From assembly GCF_015832195.1 (NCBI RefSeq), contig NC_052031.1, positions 13,021,850 through 13,085,849 of the forward strand: a stretch of 64,000 nucleotides of DNA, written 5' to 3'. Under the pieces are notes generated by a model, which was not told the origin of the DNA, did no database searches, and saw nothing but the letters and a program-made list of their open reading frames with translations. Shown here in pieces: positions 14,001 through 27,928 of this stretch (positions are counted from its first letter, which is position 1; each line of letters starts with the position of its first letter). The position numbers and the translations under genes are program-made. The DNA is from Motacilla alba alba. Lineage: Eukaryota; Chordata; Aves; Passeriformes; Motacillidae.

Positions 14001-17000
14001 ATGTGCAAAGATCTTTTGGGATCTCTTCCCATTCTGGCTCAATCACTCTGCTAATGTCAGTCTGGAGAATATACTTTCCCAGGTCTGTATAGGTTTCTTA
14101 CCAGTCAGGCAGGTATTTCTGAGAGGATGCCAATACCCCTTGATGTCTGCCTGCTTGATCCAAATATTCCTGCTGAACACAGTTAATGTCCACATCTGTC
14201 ATTGACTGCCAGATCCACCATGTCTGGGTGTAAGTGGATTAATCCACACACATTGAGAGTAAGTCTGCACATTGTCTTCCAACTTTTAACATCCAATTTT
14301 ATTACTACTATCACAAAGTAATCAATGTAGTTAATGACTTTTTTCATATCTCTTTGCTCCCAGCACCATGATTATCTCTTACTCTGCAGTGGTTCTCCTC
14401 ACTATGAATATACAGGCCCTATTTTGCACTTTAAAAGGGAAGTAATGGTCTTTCCCATATTTCCAAACCTCCTCTTAATGTCTAATTAAGAGATGGCAAC
14501 AGAGGAAAAATCATGGAGGAGAAGAGATAAGCAGTAAGAAATCAAAACCAGGAGTCTGTTTGCTGGTTTGAAAAAGAGTTGAAATCAGGTGTTGAAGGAA
14601 GAATTCACAAAGAACAAAAGATAAATTAGAGACCCTGATAGGTCTTCCTTTTGGAGGAAAAAAGAAACGTCCTTCAGAAAGAGAGAAAACAAAAAAGCTT
14701 GCTGAAAGTCTGATACAAAAAAAAAAAAGAAGCAGGGGCGAAGAAGGGTTTTGGGAGAAAAAAAAACAATTCCATAGCCAGAAGTACTATCTGTGTTAGA
14801 GATGCAGTTTCTGTTAAAGGAGAACCATAGATTTTCTGTAACCTAGGCATTTTTAGAAACACTGTGGAAGAAAGGGAAAAACTACAGAAGAGAGTAACAA
14901 GTAGTACTGGCCTGTTTGTCTTAAGTAAAACATCCTTTAGTTAATTGCTCACAGGAAGTTTATTCATCCATATTGTGAAAAGGGACGTTAAATATTTCGG
15001 ATGCCCTACTTAACCAAGAGTCTATGCTTGTTGCTTTTAAATTCCAGGGATTATGCCAGATGAATCTTTCCTGCTCTGCACACCTCTGCTGACCTCCACA
15101 CTGGGGACTGCAGGTCACACTGCCCTACACTTGGAAACACAAGTTGGCACCTGAATCTAACAGTGAGAATAAACATTTTAGAACATGTCCAGGTTCTTTA
15201 ATTCCAGAAGCTGGTCAGTGAAATGAGCAGGTGTGCAGACAGCTTCCCTAATCCAACTGTACTGCTGATGTCTGCAGAGATAATCCATCTGGAGTGCTGC
15301 TCACCTGGACAACAGCCACTGCAGCCTGGCTCACCAAGAGAAATGTTTAAAGGGAATCCTCAGCAATGAGTGACCATATCTTTGAATTCCTGCCAGCTTT
15401 CACTCACTTAAGGTAGTGCACTTTCTTAATTACCTTCTTTAGTGCCTTCTTAATTGAGAGGAATATCTGATTTTGAAATTGCCATGACATCTGGCATGTG
15501 TGCATGTTGTGTACAAAAGGCCATGTGGATGCAGAATATAAATCAGGGTCCAAGAAGCAGAACACATCATCAGATCTCCCCATTTTGCAGTGGGTACCAA
15601 CTTCATAAAGTACTGGCACCTCCTTGCTGCAGTTACAGCTGCAGTGTGGACCTAGGCCTGTCAACTGCAGCTCAAACATAGCTTATACTCACTTGTTTCA
15701 GAGTTGGGGAAGGTTTTTGGTTTGGCTGCTTGCAGTCTTCCAAGCAAGAGATGGAATGGAATTGAGAAAGGTGAGCAGAATGGTTCAACTGTCAGAGGAT
15801 GGAAATCTTAACTGAACAAGTAAACTCAGTGAAAGCTACTAAAGATTTCTGGCACTGGTAGGTCTTGTGCTGTGGAAGCAGGGGTTACTGGCTGATAAAG
15901 GAGCTGCAGCTGGAACATCTTCATCTGCAGAACGTGTTGACCTTTAGCGGATCACACTGCTTTTTGCCTTTGTGCCCTGTCTCGCTTGTGTCAAGGGATG
16001 AGGGACCAGTTCACCTGCCTTTACCTATTTTTGGCTGCTGTCAAATGCAGCAGAGCAGCAGGAGGTGGTCTGTGAAAACACACCCTCCAGGCAAGCCACC
16101 CTACCAGTGCATTCAAGTTACCACTGCATCCCAGCTGAGCTATCCTGCACCTGCAGGACAACAGGGGAAATCTTCTTGCATCCTTCTGGCCTCCTGATTC
16201 CAACACATCCTGTTCTGGGAGCAAGAACTTCACTGTAAGACTTCTCTCAGTCAGGTCAAAGGGCATTTCCACCAGAGACCACGTGTTCCTGGCACTGTGT
16301 AATGCTCCAGACAGGAGTGCACCATTTGTCTTCATTGGTACAGTAATATGGTTGGTTTCCAATTACTCTGAAGTCCCTACTAATGGCTCTACTGCCATAC
16401 TCAGATCTCCTTTTGTCCCTCAGGAAGTGTTTGTCTTTTCTGAAAATGACTGCTTCATACAGTGGAGGTTTGATTCTCCATTTCATTTGCATTAGCATGG
16501 TGCAAAGTGGCTGAAGTAAATCAGAAAATTTAGTCTGTGTCCTACTGTCTTTTTTTCATCTCCTTCTACCTGGACAGATTGCTTATCATGGTATCTATTA
16601 TCACCTCCACTTTTCATTACCACTTGCTGACACTAGCCAATTTGAAATCTCATTCAAATAAGTCAATTCCCTTTCCCTCACTGTGAGCTGGGATGGGTTC
16701 ATTTCCCTGAGTTCAGCACCCAGAAAGGAACAGTACATTTGGCAATTACAGGAATGGTACATCCCCACTGTCACATCTTTATTCATTACTTTTTAAAATA
16801 ATTTGCTGGCACGTCTTAAGAAAAGCCTACCCTTTTGGAGTCACCCTCACCTGGAAAATGGTCTTCACCCTGCTAGTTGCTGCATTTTGCATGATTCCCA
16901 TTAATCTACCTCCTAATAAACCACTTCTGCCTGTTTCCAGTTGTGCATCTGCACCTTCTTTCACTTCTTCCTGGACTATTGTAAGCCCTATCAGTACAGT

Positions 17001-20000
17001 TTCAGGTTTATATTCCTCTCTTGAAAACCTCTCTTTGTTTCCTACCACCCTAATCATCCCTAAGTCCCCTTCTGGGGCTAATGTTGGTGTCTGGGCATGG
17101 TGCTGCAGCCACTCCCTGACCTCTGGGCTGTGGTTCTCAGACCTTAGACCAGCAAGAGCTGAAACTTGAGATTTTTTTCCCATCAGAGGATTCACTGCTG
17201 TGAATTCACTGTCACTCCAGATACAAATGATTGTTTTTCACGCTATTATGCACCTCCCCTATTAATACCTTGTCTCTTTCAAAAGTGCAGCTCCCAAGTG
17301 CTCTGGTTTATTTTGCTTACAGTCATCCAGGCCCTACACCTGCCTTACTCCTACCAAAGCATCTCCTGGTCTATGGTCCTGTATCTCCTCTGATTTTATA
17401 CCACTACACCTTACACCCTTTTCCCTCGCTGCAATTATTGTGATTCCTAGGGTTTTTTAAGCACAATGCCTTATAAATTGAACCTCTCCTCTATTTACTG
17501 TTTTCTACGCATAGAGGAAAGTAATGAATTTGTTTGAGGAGAAGGGTGTTGAGGAGGCACCAGCACTAGGTCAAAACACCTCAAACCTAAAAGAGATTAC
17601 ACTTTGCTGGAAGGCAGAGAGAATAAAATGTTTCTTCAAGTAGCATTCTGGACATTTGGAGATCAAACTTAGAAATAAAATTAGTTTGTGTGTATTTCCC
17701 TTCAGTGTGTGTCACTTTATCAAATATAACAATTTTCAAAAATGTCTCATTAATAAATCAGAAATAAAGCTTTGGAGAAACCAATGAATCTTCACTTATT
17801 TTTCAAAGATGCTTTTAACTGGATAGCATCCCACAAATATGCATGATCTTTCTCTGCATGGATATTTTTTACTGCTTCATCTGCCTCATGTGCCTTTTAA
17901 TAAACATATTAAAGTGTCAGCTAGATTCATTGCATCTCTGGAAAGAACAATTTTGCATCCTTCACTTAAAAACCAGTTTTGAAACATCCTAAAGCAGCTA
18001 TTCCTCAGTGAATCACAACAGACATCTTGGTATTGTTAGAGAAAAAGTGCCTAAGGGTACTGCTTTTTTTTCCTTAGGAGCCAGAAAAACAGCAATGGCA
18101 CACTCACACCTCTAACCCGTCTGCTCTCTATGTCTCAGCCCAAAGAAACTCTGCTTTTACAGTGATGTCCTCAAAAAGTGTAAAAAGGCAGTTACATAAG
18201 AATGCAGGGGAGTATACTTAATGGCCAAACCTACACAGATTTTTACTCTGAATCTTACAGCATTTTATTTCTCAAAAAATATATAATTTATTGCATCTTT
18301 TCACATCAGATACTCATAATGTAATCTTTCCAGGAGGAATCAGTTGCTGCTCTCCTCTCTCTCAACAGGAATTGTGCACAACTTCATTTGCAGTGTGTAT
18401 TAATTACAGAAGGTGGCAGTACGTAAAGTAAATGTGATGCATGGCAGATTGGAAAATTCCTTCATCTTTTATTCCCTCCCAGTGTGGCTTTAGAGAGGCT
18501 GTAGCACACCAGAGCTAGACTGGACTTTGTGGTAGAAAAATTACAAGCTCTGAGGAAAAAACAAATTTCAGCATCTTCAGTTGAATTAAAAGATTTGGGT
18601 TATATTCAGTATGAGTAGGAATGTTTCCTTCTATTACTTAATTATGCTAAATAACATCAGATATACTATTTCTGTTGTTCTATATTTCTGTCCACTTTTT
18701 CCAGTAAAACATTTTGGGCGCCCTGCAGAATTTTGGAATTTGAGAGTGGGAGATCAATCCATCAGTACTGGAAACATTGTTCAATGTGAAAAAAAGTATA
18801 GGGGAATCATTGCACCCACCATAGCCAAAGGGAGTGGGATCATCTGTATGGATCTGAGGGTCTGGAAGTGAAGTCCTCTCTTCCTCTGCCCACCTCATTC
18901 CCGTTGCTTTGTGGGGCACTCAGAGCCTCGGGCTGAGGAGCAGAGAGGATGTGCCAGCAGCTGCCCTTGGGTTTCTGGGTGACCAGCCCAGGCAGCTGCT
19001 GGAGGCTGCAGGAGAGCACACAGGGACTGTGCTGGGTGCCTGCTCGCTTCTGGGGACTACAACCAGTTTTAAGGAGCCTTCCTAACCTGGAGCAGGACTG
19101 AAGCAATGAAAGGTCTTCAGGATGGACAGTTCTGCAGGTTACAGCCTGAAACATTACTTAAAGTATTTTTCTTTAATTAGCTTTGCTAAATCTACATAAA
19201 ATACAGGAGATGGTTTATTACTAAAGGATGTTTTTCTTATTAGATCCTCTGTATAAAGGGAAACAAAAATTGACTTCTGAGAATCATAAGACTCTTCTCT
19301 AAGGAGCTGGAAAAATTGCTATCTGCATTTCTGTTCAGAACCTTTAAGATGCAAATTCTTCTGCAAGTGCACAAAGCTTTACTAATGAGTCTGATGCAAA
19401 ATGCTGTAAAAACCTGAACCACCAAAATCAGAGTTTAGGCTCTTTTAATGTCCAAAGAATAAATCAAAGTATTTGAACTGCTTACGTGATTTCATTGTTG
19501 TTTGTGCCTGGACTTCATTATTTATCTTCTTCAATGCAGAAATCACATTCTGAGAGATAAAGACAAAAAAATCTAGTTTTACTACTCATTTCCATGAGAG
19601 TTAATAGCCCAGTTACTTCAAAAGAAATGGCAGATAGCTCACCAAGCCTGAATTTGGTCGACAATATATAAAGTGAAATATGCTTATGCAAAACAAAATC
19701 GCATAAAAGTCTTAAAGGATGAAATCTCACAGTCATGGAACCCACAACAGAAGGAAAAACTGAACAGGAGAAATTCCAACTCTGCTACCACAAGATTTCA
19801 CAATATTTTTGTAAGTGTGGGTAAAGTGATTTATTTCTTTAAGCAGGTTTTTTCTTTACTTAAACCATCCCAGTCCTCAGTGATAAGCCTGCTGCAAATA
19901 ACACGAGTGAGTGTGTGCAGATAATGTTAAAAATGCTGCAGAAATGGAAAGGCTTTTCCTCTCAACAGACCTCAAGTTCTTCATTTAATTTTTGGTAATA

Positions 20001-23000
20001 CTGCTTTTATTAAATTATTTTCCATAACTTCAAAGTTAATTCCAAAAGGAATTGAGGATGGCAGAAACTACTTAAAGAACAAAGTGGGTAAGCCTACTTT
20101 ACATTAACCTGCAAATTGAGACAGACAACCAACAATTTGAGGGAGAAGAAGCAACCGTGATGATCCACTTATGTGCATAACCTGGTTTCCAAGGAAAGGA
20201 TATGGTCAAAAATGAGTACAAAGCAGAGGGGAAAGAAGGGAACTCCCCTGAAACATTACTGGGATATGTCCACAGTTGTTGAGCAGATTCCTTTTCCTCC
20301 AGAATAGCTGCCTTTTTGCCATGTAGGTGCAACTTGGGAATACAAAATGGATTCAGATTTGGTTTAATTAAAGCCTGTTCCTGTCAATCTGTCTCCTCTT
20401 GAATAAATTACATCATAACATTTTTAATCAAGGCCAGCTCAGCCCACAGTATCCAAAACCCAGCTGTGCCCTGTTCATCATTGCCCAGCCATTGTTTCAA
20501 CTAAGACTATATTGAAAAGTACCCTGCCTGAATGGCACTGCAAACCTTCCATCCACCTAAAGAGGAGTCCAGATCTGAAAAATGAGGACAAGATTGTGAT
20601 CAGTGGAGAGTAACTTGCAAGAAACTTTTCCTTTCCACCCTCTCTTGCTCACAGGTGCCTACAGTTGCAGTCTACCTCTGCCAGGCATGAATTCATGCTC
20701 CAGGATGCTCTGGGTCATTACTATGAAGCTGAAAAGGATCTACTTTATTAAGCACATCCTCCTGCTGGATTTCCACTGGCACAGCACTATTCCATCCTTC
20801 CAGCATGCACTTTTTTATACATCTGCTGAGCATCAGACAAGCACACCCCATATATTTGTTCTAGCCACCTGATTCTCTCAATGGTACTGTTCAAAGCAAT
20901 CTGTTCTAGACCAGATCCTATCCAGCACTGCTTCTAGTTCTGTTAACCGGGTTCGCAAATCTTCCCTGGCTCTTGGTATCCAGTCCTTGGCCTCCCAACC
21001 ATACTTGCATGGGCCATATTTGGCCCTGGCTAGGGCTTGGACTGGGGACTTAACAGTGAAATGATTTATGTATAGGCCATAATTTATTAATGCATCCCAC
21101 TTCCAGCAACACAGAAGAGGCTGGAGATCTGAAGCTTCAGAATGCAAATTTCAATAGGCAAACTAAAAAGGTAATTGTGCTGTGGCAGTGCTTGGGGAAG
21201 TGCTGGTATGCACCCTCAAAGTGCTGATGGGGTGTGAAGGCATTACAGGCCAGCCCCGTTTCAACTGCTGGTAAAAGAAGAAAAAACATTTGAAAAGTGT
21301 GTCTCTTTATTAAAAAGTAAGTCATAGGTTACTCTGTGGCTTGGGAAAATGTCATCAGTGATTTAGCCACTTTCAGGTGATACTCAGTAAAGACGGTGAA
21401 AGTATTGGGAATATCTTTGAATGGTTTCCTTTGTTATAGGCAGAAACAAGCATCTATGAACAGGATGTGGGAGTGTTTGAGGATTTAACAGTGAAACCAG
21501 GCAGCTCTTCATTAGTCTTTCAGTAGTAAGAGACTCAACACACAAAAAATTAACAGTTACATTTCTTCTAGTGCCTTTTATTTAGTGATCTTGGAGTGCT
21601 TTGCAAAGCAGGTTCAGCCGCCAAAGAAGCTGTGTTGCTTCATGTTCAAGGCCAATCAGCCTGGGATAGTCAGGAGCATGGTCCCAGTAACTCATCCCTG
21701 AGGTCTGTTCCAAACCTATGGAGTTCAGATTCATCAGGGTAAAAGTCATTTTCATTTAACAAAAGCATTGACTATCAAGGTGGTGTTTTGTGAAATGGTG
21801 TTTTGAGAAACGTCCAGTGCTGGCCGATTTTTGTAAACTACTATTTACAAAGCCAGACAATTAATTCTATTTTGTTTGGATGTGGTCATGTTAGAATTCA
21901 GATACCAAAAAGTCTCTCTCATAAATCATAAATAATGAAAATTAACTTTTCATTCCTACTGGAAAAAGTCTTAACCCCATACTGGTCTGAAACACCATCT
22001 GCATTGACTTTATCGATGTAGTTCTTACCTTGAAAAAAACTTCCGCTATGTCCCCTTGAAGACTCTTTAATAAAAAGCAGCACAGCTCCTTTGGCTTTGC
22101 TTTATAGGGTGTTTTGCAGAGCTAGTGTAAGCTTTGTTGACCTGGCCTGTACCCACTCCAAGATAATAATAACCTACTGATGTGTGCAGGGACGGATGTA
22201 GTGCTCAGGGTTTGAAAGAGTGCTTGTCAAGTGGCTCACACACAAAAAGCATTGGGTTTTTTGTTGCTTGCCTTTTATTGATACAAAATTAGGTGTATTT
22301 TTCTTTCTGAGGCATTTGTTGACATGAAAATTCCAATTATTTTTTTCATACAGGGTCCTGGTATTATTTGATTATTCCATTTAGCGCCTGTTTCTTGGGC
22401 TGTTTCCTCCATCTTGGGCTAATTATTTTACAGAATTCTATGCTGAATTTCCATTACTGTCTGCTGGTGTAATCCAGCTAATGATCCATGTCCCCTGGAA
22501 GCAGATTGCATAATTCCTCCTTGTTTGCTCTGCTCCTGGCTTTACCATCACCCCCTTTGTAGACTGAGGACTTGGCTCCAACCTTGGCTACTGATGAGGG
22601 CAATGGCAGTGCAGGTTTAAGCAGATGTTAGATAAGGTTACCTCCAGGAGTATTGGTGTCCTCTGCAACTCAGAGTAGCCTGAAAACTCCCTGAATTGAG
22701 AACAGGCACCGTTGATCCCCCCAGCTACAATTACTGAAATACATAGATTCAAGAAAATTGTGGGGGGTGCTTTGCTCTAAGTGGTGCCAGAGGAGGGGGA
22801 TAACACAAAAGCCCACTTTGTGCCTATATGCTACCAATGATTTCTCCTACCAAGACTGACTTGATGGTAATTTTATGCTATCTTCCAGGTGTAAAGCAGT
22901 TAAATGCTGTTGAGATCAAGACCTTATTTTCAAATACTTTTTTATCATTTTGATGTAAAATTGTTTAATGTATCAGGGCCCTTAAAACTGACTCAGAGCT

Positions 23001-25895
23001 ATTCCAGCTGTAAAACCAGTGAGGCAGTAAATAGTTGCTCAGGATCAGAATGTCACTTTTTTCTGTTTTAAAGGCATACAGCCCTACAGTAAAAAGGGAT
23101 AAGCTAGAATTTCAGCAACAACTGATGTTTAAGCTCGGATTTTGGGTCTAACACAGCTGGTCATCCTCACTACTGCTTCTGTGGAGGCAGTTCCAGAAAA
23201 CACATTGACCATCAGACTCCTGAGTGAATTAGAAAAACCTATTGAGTAGGTAAGGTACTTTTCTTTACAAGCTGAACACTTGTCTCCTCAGGTATAGAAG
23301 TTACTGAAAGTATTCATAAGATGTCTTCAGAATACAAATTGACAGCAATAAAGTTTTTTGCAGGGTTGATGTTAGTCACTGGAAGGATTTTCTGTAGAAA
23401 GGTACCTTGATTTCCACATATCTTCAGAAAGAGATACCTCCTTTGTCTGCTGCAGTGATGAACATGAAGGGGTCTATATTTGGTTTCCTAGAAAAAGGTT
23501 GTAAAATAACCTACAGAGTCAGAATTATGAGGGCAAACACTAATCAAGACCCTTGGGAGACCCTTCTGAGATGGCAGTGAGAGGTGCAACTGTGTTCTCC
23601 AGGTGATATTAAAAACTCCACTACAGCAAGGATGAGCCCTAAGTGGAGCTTCAGGATATGTACCAAAGCCTTCCCTGGCATTATGCAGAGTTACTTTGCA
23701 GAAACTATCTGTGGTGGTAAAAAGCCCTAAAAATAGTGAACTGTGGCAACGAAGGGCACAGGGATGGGGAGAAGGTGTTCTGAATGGCAATCTGGTTATC
23801 TATACAATGAATATGCTGGGTGTTATTTCTGCAAAAACCCAGTGAAGCATCACATACTGTTAGCCCATCCAGGGCATTGCACAATTAGTATTTTTTTAGA
23901 AACTGTGATTTATATGATCTTTTAAAAGGAAGGAAAAGATAACCATTGCACATTCAACTGCCTGAGAAGGTAAAGCACAGATAAGAAATCAATGTTGCAT
24001 AGAGGCTTTACAAAGAGAGTGCATCCTGGTCCCAGACGAGCCTGACAGTGTTTGCATTCTCACAGAGAAGAAGAGCTAATCAAAGCTGTGACACAGTTAA
24101 GTTCCCCTAAATTAGAAGATAAGGAGAAAGGAGAACTGAGGTCCCCAGGAAATTATTTGATACTTCATTTGCACTCAAGAGGCAACCCAACAACTGTCAC
24201 TGTCAGAGGGGGACAGAAACGCAGGAGAGATGCTGATTCCTTAAGATAACGCTGAAGGAGCAGAGCACTGCTGATTTGTTTCCTCAGCTTCTGTGCCCCA
24301 GAGAAATCTCACAATGACAAGTACACTGGAAGTTGCTTTTGTTGTTTATTGTTTCCCTTTCAGAACTTGATTTGTAATCAGGAATTTAACCTTTCTTTTA
24401 TACATAGCTTGTTTCATAAATAAACTTGCCAAGCTTCTGAAGTTGAGGTGAATCTTGTAAAGCTGTGCATGTGTGCTGCTTCAGAGGTGATGAATTCAGG
24501 GAGAGTGTAGCTTGCAGGCATTCTCTGAAGGGGAGCAGCTCTGGAAATTCAGAAAATTGGATATTTTTGTACATCATCTGAAAAATTCGGGTTTGGGCTT
24601 TGCAGCAGCATGTGCCACAAGGAGAGAATTGCCACTGGCAGAGAGAAATATGGGGGGGCAACCACAACAACACTGTGGCCCTGAAGTTTATTTAATACAA
24701 ATAAATGTAAAAATATAGTTTCAAATGTCTGATCCCATTTAAAGTGGGCATTGAAAATTAAAATAGGTTTGAAGGCAGCTGCATTCTTTGGGCAAGAATA
24801 TGTGAACCCAAATCCACTATAAAACAGGGTGAGGGTTACCTGACCTGCATAGTTCAGGCTAAAAAATCTCCTTAAATGAACTGCATTTGAGAAAACATTT
24901 GTCTAGAAAGACCTCTGTTTATTACCAGCAGGGTTCCTGCATGCAGGAATCACAACAGCAACTCTCAAATCCTACCACTGCTTTTAAATGTGGCTGGAAT
25001 TCATCTGAGTTCAATTTTGAGCCAGTGACTCATCATCTCCATTCGTCTAATGGAAAGGAGACATCTATTACCAAGTTTCTTTTGGAATATAAGAATGGAT
25101 TGATTGAGTCCTCTTGCAGCCTCATGTGTGCCAATCACACAGATTTGGGGTGTCTTCCAGGTTAAAGCATGACCTCTTTTTCATTGCTGTTCTGATCTTT
25201 ATGTAAACCATTTAAAATTAATTAATATGCTCCATTAACTGGGGAACCTGCGTTACACATGACAATGTGAAATGACTGCCAAATGCTCTTATTTGTTTTT
25301 CTTCTGCATGTGCATCCCAAAATCCCATCTGTAGAGATGTTTCCCATCATTCATATGTGATGTTGATTATTTATAACTTCAATTCATAAAATTAAATGTA
25401 GTACTAAATTAATGTATAGAGATTCAGTAATATTATGTGAATAGTGTTAATATTCCTTTAAAAGCAATGATGCAGCTACTAAGTTCTTCTTTTTATTTTT
25501 TATTTTTCAGATGTATGTTGAAGGTTGTTCCAGTTTCCATTAGAAATTCTTTTCAAGCACAAAGAAATTAGTAACTTCTTAGGGAAAAAACAAAACCAAA
25601 ACCATGCCAACTTTTTCAGTCTAGAATTTTTATGCACTTAAATTTCCTTCTGACTAGGAAATATTATTATGCTTTGCTTTCATGTGATGTGTAGGAACTT
25701 AAGAACAGTCCCCTTTTTTTTCGTGACTTGTCTGTCTTTGAACAGTTGCAGCAGGGATTTTGTCTTCTTTTGGGCTCTTACAAAGCAGGAGTTTTTAGGG
25801 TTGTACTTTGCTTTGGTAAAGTTATGTATTAAAAATAAGATAAAAAATCTGCAACAATTTTGTTTCAGGAGTCACATTGTACAAAACAAAGTAAG
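11052..25895. other. Intergenic DNA, no gene recognised
   Basis: AT-leaning non-coding sequence. The open frames are short (about 120 codons at most) and unlike any family I know. Minor items include a perfect two-copy 11-bp tandem repeat (TTTAAAATCAG) at 13410-13431 and purine-rich runs near 14.65-14.9 kb. The stretch just right of the probable LTR (11.1-11.3 kb) could be further repeat sequence, but I cannot assign it. Confidence 0.6.
13410..13431. repeat. Two-copy 11-bp tandem duplication
   Basis: The unit TTTAAAATCAG occurs twice back to back with no mismatch. It is a trivial local duplication. Confidence 0.9.
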
Positions 25896-25901
25896 GAGTA
25901 A
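25896..25901 (+). repeat. Target-site duplication, left copy (GAGTAA)
   Basis: GAGTAA lies immediately before the LTR's initial TG and is repeated exactly at 26455-26460, immediately after the terminal CA. Six-base duplications are typical of class II (ERVK-like) retroviral integration. Confidence 0.85.
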
Positions 25902-26195
25902 TGTCACTGTGATATTTTATGAAAATCCCTTTGCCAGGCTTTTTCTCCTGAGAAGCTGAGAAGCCTCAGAAAAGAAATGTAAACAATAACTATCTGATGG
26001 CTGTGGAATTCTGGAGATGGTTTACCAACAGGTGCATCTTTGATTGGTCTCATGTGAATTGTTTTTACTTAATGACCAATCACAGCCAGCCGTGTTGGAC
26101 TCTCTGGTCCATCAAGAGTTCTTATGATTCATTCCTTTTTAGCCTTCTGATGAAATCTTTTCTCTCTATTTTTAGTATAATTTTAGTATAGAATT

Positions 26196-26365
26196 TATAA
26201 TATAATATAATATAATATAATATAATATAATATAATATAATATAATATAATATAATATAATATAATATAATATAATATAATATAATATAATATAATATAA
26301 TATAATATAATATAATATAATATAATATAATATAATATAATATAATATAATATAATATAATATAA
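26196..26365 (+). repeat. (TATAA)n pentanucleotide microsatellite, 34 perfect units, inside the LTR
   Basis: Thirty-four uninterrupted TATAA units run from 26196 to 26365, followed by one imperfect unit. The preceding sequence carries related, non-periodic TATAA and TAGTATA strings. The tract therefore probably grew from the LTR's own TATA-box region by replication slippage. Being perfect, it is expected to be polymorphic in length. Confidence 0.97.
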
Positions 26366-26377
26366 TATATCATAAGA

Positions 26378-26383
26378 AATAAA
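26378..26383 (+). promoter_or_regulatory. AATAAA polyadenylation signal of the solo LTR
   Basis: A canonical AATAAA lies just downstream of the TATAA repeat and about 70 bp before the LTR end. That fits the R/U5 part of a + strand LTR. Confidence 0.6.
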
Positions 26384-26454
26384 TCAGTCTTCTGAAACAT
26401 GGAGTCAAGATTCTCATCTCTTCCCTCATCCTGGGACCCACAAACACTGCCACA

Positions 26455-26460
26455 GAGTAA
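26455..26460 (+). repeat. Target-site duplication, right copy (GAGTAA)
   Basis: Exact copy of the six bases at 25896-25901. The two copies bracket the solo LTR. Confidence 0.85.
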
Positions 26461-27928
26461 CTAGAGGAATTTCAGTAACCTTCTCATGCAAGATGAAATA
26501 CTTAAATATCATATCATTCAAGGTACAGGGACATACTTCATACTGAGAAAAGAGGATCTATCCACAGAATTACTGCAGGAAACATTTAAATCTCTGCTCG
26601 AGGGGCAAATAATACCATACACTGTCCACGTAAAAGAGCAAGGAAGAGGCAGCTGATAAAAAGACTTGAAGGCAGTCCCCCTGCAGGCAGATTTCTATGT
26701 GATCATTCTTGCTCCACTCCTCTGGACACTAGGGAAAAAAACCCACAGAGGAAATAAAAACAAGAGTGAGGAGAAAAGTTTGGGCTCATCTAATTTTTTT
26801 TTTTTAATTCATGAAAGAGCTGCCAAAAGGCAGAAAGGCAGCTCAGCTTGCTCCTAAACACAGTTTCTGTGGACAGCATTAAATCAGGTAAACAACTTCT
26901 TTTTCCAGTCCTTTTCCTGTCCTGTGCAGCTGTGTCATGGTCCTGAGGCTGACAGTGTGTGTACTGCTCCGTCCTGCAGCCACCCTAGCTGTGCAGTCAC
27001 GAGCCACCCCCATGCCACGTTTGGCTTTTGGGCAAGGCAGATGTTCCACTTTGCTGTGAACAGCTGTGCCTTGGGAGGCATAGGCAGGATGTTTGTTGTG
27101 GTGAAGGCTGGTGTCCACCAGCTCATGAGGAGGTTCAGGAGTTCTGCTTTCTCCTGAAGGGAACTGCCAGATAAGTCACAGCCTGATGAGGATAGACAAG
27201 GGGCTGCTGATAACTGCCAGACCATGGGCTGTTTCTGAGCTGTCTGCAAAAAAGTGACAGAGAAAAGTGAAAACTTGCTAAATGAGCTCTGTGCCTTCCC
27301 TGGGAAATGTTTGTGGGTCTGCAAGCTGGAGAAGTCTGTGGCTCAGTGCACAGCTCTGCTGGAACGTGCTGGCTGTTCTGCTGCAGCACTACTGAGAAAA
27401 TCATCTTCATTCACCCTGCACAGGAAGCAACAAGTATGGATTCCCCAGCAGGCAGCAATTTGAGAGCCACAGGAGAAATATGTGGCAGTGAGGAGGGAAT
27501 CAGCCTGTTCTCCAGGTGGCAAAGAAAACGTGATGTGTAGTTACTGGGCGGGGGCAGGTTCTGAGGCACAGCTTACTCCTTCCCCTGCAGACCTAGGGAT
27601 AGCTTAGGTTCTGCTTGTTATGAGAAGCCTGCAGCCTCCCTGTCCTCCCCCAGCTTGTCAGCTGCTCTTTCCCAGGATAGTGCCACTGTCACTTCCTAGG
27701 TGCCACAGGATGTGCCACTACAGCTCAGGGTGTAAAGTCATCAAGGTGCTTGTTTGAGAACTGCTGTGTCCCAAGATGAGGACACCTACTCTTCAGGAAA
27801 TGACTTTCCTGAGCATCCAGATGGCTGGGAGGAAGTTTGCTAGCAGGAAAAGGATACAGAAAGTGCAGCCCTGGTAAAGAACAAAAATATCTGAGGATAA
27901 GGAAAAGCAAATGTACTGAGAAGGATAA
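26461..27928. other. Intergenic DNA, no gene recognised
   Basis: Non-coding sequence of mixed composition. Several overlapping open frames of about 70-130 codons exist on both strands near 26.9-27.5 kb, but they overlap each other in several frames and match nothing I recognise. They look like products of locally raised GC content. Confidence 0.55.

Larger units (their letters stand above)
25902..26454 (+). mobile_element. Solo LTR of an endogenous retrovirus (ERVK-like)
   Basis: This 553-bp element starts with TGTC and ends with CACA, and it is flanked by a perfect 6-bp target-site duplication (GAGTAA). That pattern indicates an inserted LTR whose internal region was lost by LTR-LTR recombination. 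Inside, in + orientation, there are two CCAAT-type motifs in the U3 part near 26042 and 26080. A long TATAA-repeat tract occupies the place where a TATA box is expected. An AATAAA signal follows at 26378-26383, with a U5-like tail of about 70 bp. No coding sequence remains. The 6-bp duplication points to a class II element. From memory, the sequence resembles an LTR common in songbird genomes, but I do not assign a database family name. Exact termini and intact duplications suggest the insertion is not very old. Confidence 0.85.

Noticed and set aside
26122..26400. Tyr/Ile/Leu repeat protein on the minus strand
   Set aside because: It is the translation of the TATAA microsatellite inside the solo LTR.
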